A stretch of DNA of 11,083 bases from Phoronis pallida (Eukaryota; Phoronida; Phoronidae). The stretch spans positions 1-11,083 of the forward strand of contig JAOXYC010217573.1 in assembly GCA_028565715.1 (NCBI GenBank), written 5' to 3'. A program made the translations under genes and the position numbers. The notes under the pieces were generated by a model. That model ran no database searches and was not told the DNA's origin. It saw nothing but the letters and a program-made list of their open reading frames with translations. Below are positions 1-6,476 of the stretch, piece by piece. How positions within the stretch are numbered: the stretch's first letter is position 1; the number at the start of each line of letters is the position of its first letter.

Positions 1-544
1 CATTATGAGTGAACAAGGCAACAGGTTGTTGTCGAAAGGCTATCGATTGTACCTTATTTTATTGTCGTGAGTATCGTATAACTCTTATATTATGTCATCA
101 CCACGACAGATGAACATTCATTGTTACTAGGTAAACATGTTAATGGTTGATCTGTTCCACATATTCCATCTCAATTTTCATTTAAAGAAGACTACATGCT
201 GTCTTTGACAGGAAGAACAAATTCACATGAACTATAACTGAAATTGAAAGAGATGATATATTGAGAGTATACATTTGTTACTGTAGACATGTTCCATGTG
301 CTCTGCATCATTTTCAATGATCAAATTCTGTCTACTGTAGGAAGATATATTTGTAATTTCATAACATGCGAATACTTCTTCACACCATTTTAAGTCAAAT
401 CATGTGACTTAAATTTTCAGAACTTGATGGGAATACATTTTCTGATAAAAAATATGAAGTTAATGAATTTTTAATCAGATGGGGTAAACAATCATTGATA
501 AATATTTCTGGATCTATACATTCCTTAAAATCCTGCACACAAAC
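1..544. other. Left-edge stretch, probable intron or 3' flank of the EF-hand gene
   Basis: A/T-rich. Apart from the weak candidate exon at 441-395 I see no coding segment, repeat or RNA gene on either strand. Confidence 0.4.
395..441 (-). CDS. Candidate last exon of the EF-hand gene
   Basis: A pyrimidine-rich tract and TTTATCAG acceptor precede 47 nt. In the phase demanded by the 545 donor they read ENVFPSSSENLSHMI then TGA. A minus-strand AATAAA lies further downstream near position 60. The phase fits, but such short open stretches are common by chance. Confidence 0.15.
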
Positions 545-717
545 CTTGATTCTGCAGCATGTCCCAGAATAGTTTCTCCCTCATGTTGTTATACTTGTGT
601 TCCAGTGCGTCAAGTATTTGGTTGATTCCAACATGGTTCTGTGACTTCTTCACTTCCTCGTGGCCGTCATATTTACCATCATCTTTGAACATCGCCTCCA
701 AACCATCTTTCTCCCAT
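545..717 (-). CDS. EF-hand gene exon, C-terminal helical part
   Basis: The 173-nt exon follows CTTTCTAG and ends CAAG|GTTTGT in phase 1. It encodes WEKDGLEAMFKDDGKYDG to EHKYNNMREKLFWDMLQNQ, hydrophilic and probably helical. If the weak donor is not used, reading through adds only GLCAGF before TAA at 525, so this could also be the last coding exon. Confidence 0.68.
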
Positions 718-3055
718 CTAGAAAGCAAAATTGTACATTTAATTTCACTATTTAAGGCTTAAACTTTTTCTCTTTGTAATCAATTTGGTGTATGGGTATT
801 GACATTACAATTCGGAAACCCGAATAAAGCAGTTTTAACTGCACATATCAGTAACTCTTCATTTTGAAGTGCTTGCATTTTATCACTTTTGCCATCATGT
901 CTGGACTGAGGTTAAAACCTCAGTCCAGACATGATGGCCTGTCTAAATTCATGATTCAATGAGCAGTCCAAACAGATTTGTGAAAAGTGAGGAAAAAATT
1001 AAATGAAAAATGCTATGTATCGCTTCACTTGCTTGTCAGACTCTATTCACAATATATAAAATCATCATTTCGACTATTTCAATGTCTGTTAAATCATTCC
1101 TACTTGTTTTGTTTTCTCTTGGCTTGTTTCTTGATCTGGTTTTGATAGTCTTCCCTCTCTCTGGCCTCATACACACGGCTACTGTCTTGTCGCTGAAATC
1201 ATGAATGTACAACAGGTTTAGTTTTCAATTGTTTTATAATCCTCCAAAAACTACTGTTAGATGTTTGAGATACGGATGAACACAATGAATGATTTTGGTA
1301 AGAACTTTTGAAAGTTTTAAAACTATATTATAATTGAAATGTCTGAAGATCAACTACAAACTCACCTAGTAAGGAACTTTTTATTAATATGATATCATTG
1401 GGAGAGTATGAACAATTTATTCCATCATATACTTATACTTGTTAATTGGTCAAAATGAAAACATTGAATGCAATTGTTAATAATAAAGCAACGGTATTTG
1501 ACACATTGGTACTGACAGTAAAAAAACACCAATGTGCTTTTTATGTTACTTTTTACTTAAATTTTGAAACAGGATTTTATATCTAAAGCTTAATCATTTT
1601 TTTATTTCTTACCATAAAGTTTTGGTATTTACTATACTCTTCTTCATCTTCTTGTTTCTTCTTGTTGTCAATAGATGTCTCTGTAGAATAGTACTCATCC
1701 CAGTCACTAGGTGTCCCTGTAGGCTGGTTGCACAGGAACATCCGAATCTCATCCCAACACACGCTGTCTACGGCCGGATCCGGACGGGAAGACAGGAAGG
1801 TCTTCCAGAGATACATGGAGAATCTATCTCCATGTGTTTCCTTTAACAGCATCAGGGCATCTTTCAAGAAAATCGTGCTGTTACCTGTTCTGTCGAGAGC
1901 CTAAAGTGAAGAGAATCATAAACTGATTAAAGGTTCAGGCAACTATTTCTAGATGTCCTTTAGGATGGTCGGTAATGTTATCATTATGCTAGAAAAAACA
2001 ATTTAAGTGAAAAAAAAAAATATTTGAAAAAAATATTTTTGATATTTTGATCAAATCTGTGATGTCATCGACAGGTTTAAGTACTTCCTGTCATAACAAA
2101 ACACATTGAAAAAATATATTTTTCTCAAATAATTTCAAGATTTGAATTTTAAACAAGGAAATTGCCAAATATATGTATAGCTTGAATCCCTACATTAAAC
2201 ATATTTGGCAATTTTCTTGTTTGAAATTCAAATTTTGAAATTATTTGAGAAAAATATATTTTTTTCAATGGGTTAAGTTATGACAGGAAGTACTTAAACC
2301 TGTCGATGACATCACAGATTTGATCAAAATATCAAAAATATTTTTTTCAAAATTTTTTTTTTTCACTAAAATTGTTTTTTCTAGCATAATGATAACATTA
2401 CTGACCATCCTAAAGGACATCTAGAAATAGTTGCCTGTACATTTAAAGGAAGACAGTAAATAATGATATAAAGTTATCTTTATTGCTCTTTAGAAAGTCT
2501 TTAGTCACCTGGAATCTTCCAGTCATGAATGAATATTTATTTTTTCAAGTGTTTTCACATGGTCAATTTTATCTCTCAGAACTGATCAAGACTGAAAACT
2601 GTGCACTTGACGCAACCTACTTATTTTGCACCACAAAGTCAGAATCCTAAAAAAAATAAAGTCAATTTATAGGGCAAAGAACTATTCTTTATAATTGATC
2701 AAATCAATTGTAAAGAAAATCATCACCATGAAAACCCAATTCCAACCCGTCCGATGAACAATTACCTGGTAATCCCAGTAATATTTCTGTTCAACGTCCT
2801 GCCGTCTTCCTAACTCCAGCAAAACATCTTGAAAATCCTCTTTGAACACCATCAACTCACTCTCTTCTCCACATACTTGATATATCGCAGCCTCTGCCTG
2901 GTCCCGGGCCACCCGTCGATAGTAAAGGGCTTCATGAAAGTCCAGGATGTCATCGCAAGTGAGATAACCCCGGCACGAAGGGTCTAGGACGTCAAATATT
3001 GCAGACAAATCACTTATCCCCATGACTAGGATAATTTGCAGACCAGCTGCTTTAC
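545..3055 (-). CDS. EF-hand protein with charged C-terminal half (partial model, four exons)
   Basis: I do not recognise a named orthologue. Minus-strand exons 3055-2766, 1900-1613, 1192-1104 and 717-545 join in frame with AG/GT borders. From the ATG at 3023 this gives about 269 residues, open at the right end of the model. Two degenerate 12-residue EF-hand loops are visible: DPSCRGYLTCDD (about residues 14-25; Gly6 and Leu8 kept, Arg at 5, Asp at 12) and DRTGNSTIFLKD at the start of the second exon. Calcium binding is therefore uncertain. After WDEIRMFLCNQP the protein turns into Lys/Glu-rich, probably helical sequence. Reading upstream of the ATG stays open to the exon edge, so translation may begin earlier. 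Spacing before the first EF-hand (SKAAG...LSAIFDVLD) resembles EFCAB10-type ciliary proteins from memory; this is inference only. Confidence 0.7.
891..938. repeat. Perfect 23-bp-arm palindrome with 2-nt spacer
   Basis: GCCATCATGTCTGGACTGAG plus GTT at 891-913 is followed by AA and then its exact inverse at 916-938. There are no mismatches. It lies in the EF-hand gene intron between 1103 and 718. Confidence 0.92.
1104..1192 (-). CDS. EF-hand gene small charged exon
   Basis: The 89-nt exon follows ATTTCAG and ends AACAA|GTAGGA. It reads RQDSSRVYEAREREDYQNQ then IKKQAKRKQN plus two bases. It is needed to reconcile the phase-0 end of the upstream exon with the 717 acceptor; the two bases plus A give Lys, followed by WEKDGLEAMF. 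Phase agreement on both sides supports it although it is short. Confidence 0.68.
1193..1612 (-). other. EF-hand gene intron
   Basis: A/T-rich intron from the donor after 1613 to the acceptor before 1192. Nothing else is recognised. Confidence 0.6.
1613..1900 (-). CDS. EF-hand gene exon with second EF-like loop
   Basis: The 288-nt exon follows CTTTAG and begins ALDRTGNSTIFLKDALMLL. That places an EF-like loop directly after the YYWDYQ helix of the preceding exon. It ends in phase 0 at TTTATG|GTAAGA after an acidic/basic run KKKQEDEEEYSKYQNFM. Confidence 0.75.
1901..2765 (-). other. EF-hand gene intron carrying the TTAA MITE
   Basis: The intron of about 865 bp is more than half filled by the foldback element. 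The remaining flanks show no coding signal. Confidence 0.6.
1927..2446. mobile_element. 512-bp foldback MITE flanked by TTAA (copy 1)
   Basis: The element (1931-2442) is almost entirely two inverted arms of about 235-240 bp (roughly 1931-2172 and 2208-2442) around a loop of about 35 nt. TTAA flanks both sides (1927-1930, 2443-2446), as expected of a target-site duplication. Ends are AGGTTCAGGCAAC and the inverse of ATGTACAGGCAAC. There is no coding potential, so it is non-autonomous. TTAA duplications occur in piggyBac-type and related MITE families; the TTAAAGG terminus resembles T2-type MITEs from memory. It sits in the EF-hand gene intron 2765-1901. Confidence 0.9.
2766..3055 (-). CDS. EF-hand gene exon with first EF loop
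   Basis: The 290-nt exon follows AATTTCAG and ends in phase 0 at TACCAG|GTAATT. The frame is open from the acceptor (KAAGLQIILV) into MGISDLSAIFDVLD. The first two bases must complete a codon from an upstream exon, or else lie in 5' untranslated sequence with the ATG at 3023 as start. Confidence 0.72.
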
Positions 3056-3132
3056 CTGAAATTTTTAAAAATTATAATGTAACACCTCAAACCCAAGCAC
3101 CAACAAATAAATTACAGTGATCGCTCATATAC

Positions 3133-3160
3133 TTCTTTTAATGTGGTTGATACGCTTGCA
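3133..3160 (-). CDS. Candidate 28-nt micro-exon of the EF-hand gene
   Basis: A T-rich tract ending AAACAG precedes 28 nt that stop at AGAA|GTATAT. Read from phase 0 it gives CKRINHIKR plus A. That A joins the 3055 acceptor to give Ser, so the protein reads CKRINHIKRSKAAGLQ. Length and phase fit exactly, but the supporting code is too short to be convincing alone. Confidence 0.3.
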
Positions 3161-3505
3161 CTGTTTAAATAAAATGAAATAAGATGAGATGAGGGACCAC
3201 TATTCAACTTTTGCTTGCTTTTCAACTACAAGGTTTTATCTTGAAGACGTGACATTTAGGTCTTGTGAGTTGTGTTGACTTCGTCTTCAACTTCCGTCTT
3301 CAGATCGTACGCAAAGTTGAAAAAACAAAAATTCGGCAACAAATCTGCAACCTTTTCAAGAAACACAGTTTTAACATGAAAGTCTGGTATACGAAAAACG
3401 TAAAAATAACTCACACAAGGTCCAGCCTTGGCATTTATTTCCTTTTATTTCTTCACCAGTCGTCCCACATCTGAAAATTGTGTACAAAACACCAAGGTGC
3501 TCGAA

Positions 3506-3513
3506 TGACGTCA
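3506..3513. promoter_or_regulatory. CRE-type palindrome TGACGTCA
   Basis: This is a perfect 8-bp consensus for CREB/ATF bZIP factors, about 220 bp upstream of the C1orf74-like ATG and at the probable 5' side of the EF-hand gene. Being palindromic it could serve both directions. An 8-mer can occur by chance; the location is what raises interest. Confidence 0.5.
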
Positions 3514-3700
3514 CGCATCGGGCTCGACGAAATTTATTCAGGACAAACACAAATCCACTTTCGTTAATAAAATTGTTTCACCCACACAAATAATTTCTGC
3601 GTACCGCATAAATTACAAAATCAATTTCTTAGTTCTTCTCGAAATCTTGAGTATTGAACAAATGCTACAATAAACCTACATTTTAAAACTAACAATTATC

Positions 3701-3720
3701 CAACAACAGTTTTGTTGTTG
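3701..3720. repeat. Short hairpin in probable 5' UTR of C1orf74-like gene
   Basis: CAACAACA and TGTTGTTG form an 8-bp stem with a 4-nt loop, ending 14 nt before the ATG at 3735. It is A/T-rich and weak; a role in translation is only a possibility. Confidence 0.5.
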
Positions 3721-3734
3721 TTTCATTATTCAAG

Positions 3735-4538
3735 ATGTCTGCGCCCGTAAACTTGACATTTTGGAGAGAAATAACAACAAAATGTTTGGGAAAGTTGGGA
3801 AAGAAGAACTGGAAATCCATAATGATTGATATTTTAATTGTTGATTGTGAGCTGAAACCTGCTTACTTATTTGACCAATTCTGCTCGACTTGTCACGGCC
3901 TAAAACAACTTATTTCCTTGGCTAAATCTCGGAAAATAATCCGCTCGGATCTTCGTGTGTTAGCAGTAGGAGACGATGTGTTTATTTACAACGTGAAATG
4001 TTTGAGGAAATGGATAACATCGTGTTTGACGAGACACGTGGTTCATGTTATTGATGTGTCGAGTAACTTGAAAGCTCCACAGTTCATGGAAAATGATTCT
4101 GAATTGGTGTCAATACTGAACGCAATTTTAGTGCAAATTCCATCCCAAAATGCATCCGAAACGACAACCTCTGACGATGATTCTCATGTAAAAACACCAT
4201 GTGAGCAAAGGAACTTGACGACTGTGTTTGGATGTTTATTGGGATATCCTGTTGTTTATTGGTTTGATAATTCACAGGGACAAGAGTCGCGCAACTGCTT
4301 GAATATGGTTCCATTGAAGGTGTTTAAAATCCAAGCCTCGTTGATGACAACTGATAGTGAAAAGTGTTGCATAATGTCATTTAGTACACCCCAAGAACTA
4401 CTTAATGAAGACACAGAGAGTCACATAAATGACTGGTTTACAACACTGGAGGCAAATTTAAAAGAAAATGAAAACAATTGGTTTTGTGAACTAGAAATGG
4501 GAAGAACTATTGTAACATTACCAACAGTAGCTCTATGA
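3735..4538 (+). CDS. C1orf74: C1orf74 (UPF0739) family protein, single exon
   Basis: The uninterrupted 267-residue frame starts at an ATG with A at -3 (CAAGATGT) and ends with TGA. I recognise the family by overall length (the human protein is about 270 residues, also encoded in one coding exon, as I recall) and by blocks such as DILIVDCELKPAYLFDQ, LRVLAVGDDVFIYN and the GYPVVYWFD motif at about residues 171-179. No signal peptide or membrane segment is apparent. The biochemical function of the family is not established, so none is assigned. The stretch after about residue 130 (SQNASETTTSDDDSH) looks like a disordered acidic linker. It is head-to-head with the EF-hand gene and convergent with reelin. 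The start could move only if an upstream in-frame exon exists; I see none. Confidence 0.85.
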   Translation: MSAPVNLTFWREITTKCLGKLGKKNWKSIMIDILIVDCELKPAYLFDQFCSTCHGLKQLISLAKSRKIIRSDLRVLAVGDDVFIYNVKCLRKWITSCLTRHVVHVIDVSSNLKAPQFMENDSELVSILNAILVQIPSQNASETTTSDDDSHVKTPCEQRNLTTVFGCLLGYPVVYWFDNSQGQESRNCLNMVPLKVFKIQASLMTTDSEKCCIMSFSTPQELLNEDTESHINDWFTTLEANLKENENNWFCELEMGRTIVTLPTVAL

Positions 4539-4664
4539 CAGAATATATCAATAGATTTTTTCTTTGGTTGCTTCAACCAATGTCGAGTAGCTATATGCAT
4601 CATATGTGTGCCATTTGTCAAATTATATAGTTATGTATTGTTTTACATCATCAGCGGAAGGTTC

Positions 4665-4833
4665 TTCCTTACATCTTAGTAAAAAATTCAAAAAAATCTG
4701 AAAAGGCCATTGTGATTTGAGAACTGTGTCTGATAAAATGCCACAATATAATGAAGTGAAGGTTTCATCGGATACTAAGCTCTCAGCTATCTTTACAGAT
4801 TTTTTTGAATTTTTTTACTCGGATGCAAGGGAG
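4665..4833. repeat. A/T-rich imperfect inverted repeat, possible old MITE
   Basis: The arms 4665-4700 and 4796-4831 pair over about 35 bp; the core is AGTAAAAAATTCAAAAAAAT with CTG and its near-inverse. CCTTACATC on the left matches CCTTGCATC on the right. The spacer is about 95 nt. It falls just downstream of the C1orf74-like stop, so it is likely in that gene's 3' UTR or flank. No clear target duplication was found. Confidence 0.6.
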
Positions 4834-5161
4834 TTATGTTCAACAAATGACTCGTACACAATAGGTCAACACAATTTTGAACTTTGAATGCAGTCAAACA
4901 TATATGTAGAAATTAAATACATTTTTCTTAGTTAAAAGCATTATTTTAGGCAGACAGATTTTACTTTGCAATTTTCCAATTCAGAAATTAACACTACGAC
5001 AGATTTTGTATTTTTTGCCTGCCTCCAAAGTTCAAAGGTGTTGTGAAGTGTAGTGTAAAACACAAAGTTCTGAATTTTTCGGTCTTAAAATATTTATCAC
5101 TTTTGGCCAGTAAAAGTCACAAGCCTACATTCATTCTTATTTATAGGATATCAACACTAAT

Positions 5162-5577
5162 TTAAAGGTACAGGCAACTTTTTCTAGATGTTCATTAGGA
5201 TGGTCGATAATGTTATTATGCTAAAAACAAAAATTTTAGTAAAAAATATTTTTTTGAAAAAAAATATTTTGATAGTCAATAGATGTCATAGACTTCCGGT
5301 CTCAACTAAACACATTTAAAAAATATAATTTTCTCAAATAATTTCAAAATTTGAATTCCGAACCAATAGATGTTCATATTTTTGGCAATTTTCTTGTTTG
5401 GAATTCAAATTTTGAAATTAGTGCGTTTAGTTGAGACAGGAAGTTAGTCGATGACAACAGATTTGATCAAACTATCAACATTTTTTTTTGTTATTCACTA
5501 AAATTTTTTTTTTAGCATAACGATAACACTACCGACCATCCTAATAAAGAACATCTAGAAAAAGTCTGTACCTTTAA
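5162..5577. mobile_element. 408-bp foldback MITE flanked by TTAA (copy 2, decayed)
   Basis: The element (5166-5573) has the same family ends, AGGTACAGGCAAC and its inverse, and TTAA on both sides (5162-5165, 5574-5577). The arms match those of copy 1 in order and content (TCTAGATGT, ATGGTCG, TTTGATCAAA-like and ATTTTCTCAAATAATTTCAA blocks) but are more diverged. The right arm lacks about 25-30 bp after 5420 that the left arm keeps. It lies between the C1orf74-like gene and reelin. Confidence 0.88.
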
Positions 5578-5750
5578 GCAGGTTCATTGTTCAAAATGAA
5601 GTTCATAAAGTTTTTTTTCAAATCGCAGCTTTGGTGCATCTTTCCGGATGATAGGATGGAATTTTGTTCATCGATTATGAAATTGAATTGCGACAGACAA
5701 TAATGGATTGAATTTTTCAAGAAACAGGACAGTTTCGGAGTAGAACATTA

Positions 5751-5939
5751 TACAAGCTACTCCGGATAAGTCGTCTCCTTCGGGACCGTAAAAATAGCGA
5801 CGACTTGGGCGATGGACGACTTATACGTGGATTTTAACATGCAAGTAGACGGGGTCAGTTTTATCGGGACCCAAAAGAGGGCGACGACTTACCCGAACTG
5901 ACGAGTTAGGCGATGACGACTTATCCGGAGTAGCTTGTA
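5751..5939. mobile_element. 189-bp TA-flanked MITE with perfect 25-bp terminal inverted repeats
   Basis: The ends TACAAGCTACTCCGGATAAG and its inverse are identical over 25 bp including the terminal TA, which suits a TA target duplication (Tc1/mariner-type MITE). The interior repeats GACGACTT-like units several times and is far GC-richer than its surroundings. It has no open reading frame of note. Confidence 0.8.
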
Positions 5940-6110
5940 TTGATATTATAACAATATTCATCAATTTAATCACAGCCGACTATTTTAGAACTGCACAATC
6001 AAACCTTACAAATGCCTGTATCGGAATGAATAACATAATAAAGAACTAGTCAGCTATGGTTAAATTGGCTAACATAATGAAAACAACCAGCATAGTTGGA
6101 TAATTGAATA

Positions 6111-6116
6111 TTTATT
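6111..6116 (-). terminator. Putative reelin polyadenylation signal AATAAA
   Basis: This is the first minus-strand AATAAA I find downstream of the reelin stop at 6410, implying a 3' UTR of about 300 nt. The A/T-rich background makes chance occurrence likely. Confidence 0.35.
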
Positions 6117-6117
6117 G

Positions 6118-6291
6118 TATTTCAACATTTCTCATTCCATGACAATTATTTACTTGAATATTTTAAGTAGAATGAAATATTGTCAACTCATTAAAGGATG
6201 CAGTGTGATATATACTTTTTTACATTTCAACATTTTACATTTACTAATATACCATGACTTTTTTAACTGAATATTTAAGTAGAATAAAAGA
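6118..6291. repeat. Diverged tandem duplication, about 107-bp period
   Basis: ATTTCAACATTT followed by CCATGAC and GAATATTTTAAGTAGAAT at 6118-6178 recurs in the same order at 6225-6291 with small indels. It is downstream of the reelin stop and overlaps its likely 3' UTR. Confidence 0.65.
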
Positions 6292-6347
6292 ATATAAAGG
6301 TTATTGACTAAACTTTAGAAGTATCATTTATATCGAAATCAAATTGT

Positions 6348-6393
6348 GCACTTTGTAAAAAAATGTTCTCGCACTTTGTAAAAAAATGTTCTC
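6348..6393. repeat. Perfect tandem repeat, 2 x 23 bp, beside the reelin stop
   Basis: The units 6348-6370 and 6371-6393 are identical (GCACTTTGTAAAAAAATG plus TTCTC). They begin 16 nt past the reelin stop codon on the minus strand, so they should be in its 3' UTR. Confidence 0.9.
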
Positions 6394-6409
6394 CCAATTT
6401 CTTGTAATA

Positions 6410-6476
6410 TTATCTTCCTAGATCAGGCCGACCTCTTCTTGGCTTAAGTCGTCGCATCATTTTTTCATGTCTTGTC
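6410..6476 (-). CDS. RELN: Reelin last exon: basic C-terminal tail and stop
   Basis: After a TATTTCAG acceptor the first base completes the split ATG. The exon then encodes TRHEKMMRRLK and PRRGRPDLGR, then TAA at 6412-6410. The tail has 21 residues, of which seven are Arg and two Lys. Vertebrate reelin also ends in a short Arg-rich C-terminal region after repeat 8, as I recall of about 33 residues, so the position and charge fit. The tail is shorter and its sequence has diverged. Confidence 0.85.

Larger units (their letters stand above)
3481..3734. promoter_or_regulatory. Probable bidirectional promoter region between EF-hand and C1orf74-like genes
   Basis: The two genes point away from each other and this spacer holds a locally GC-richer segment (about 3490-3530) with a perfect TGACGTCA palindrome. 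No TATA box stands out. The plus-strand side near the start codon holds a small hairpin (3701-3720). Transcription start sites cannot be placed from sequence. Confidence 0.5.
4539..6409. other. Spacer between convergent C1orf74-like and reelin genes
   Basis: It holds both 3' UTRs, the 4665-4833 inverted repeat, two MITEs and the 6118-6291 and 6348-6393 repeats. No further coding region is seen. A possible plus-strand poly(A) signal ATTAAA occurs at 4912-4917. Confidence 0.6.

Noticed and set aside
1009-1204. 64-codon plus-strand frame rich in Leu/Ser/Ile, membrane-like
   Set aside because: It overlaps the minus-strand exon 1192-1104 and A/T-rich intron; hydrophobicity follows from base composition.
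1622-1846. 74-codon plus-strand open frame
   Set aside because: Antisense shadow of the EF-hand exon 1900-1613.
3380-3450. Candidate first-exon starts for the EF-hand gene on the minus strand (ATGCCAAGG..., ATGTTAAAA...)
   Set aside because: Their good donors give phases that do not join the downstream exon without a stop; only weak donors fit, so I left the 5' end open.
3265-3474. 69-codon plus-strand open frame upstream of the C1orf74-like gene
   Set aside because: Composition looks random (Lys/Phe-rich from A/T bias), there is no recognisable motif, and it lies in the divergent promoter or first-intron region.
4084-4621. Minus-strand open frames opposite the C1orf74-like gene
   Set aside because: Shadows of the intact plus-strand coding exon.
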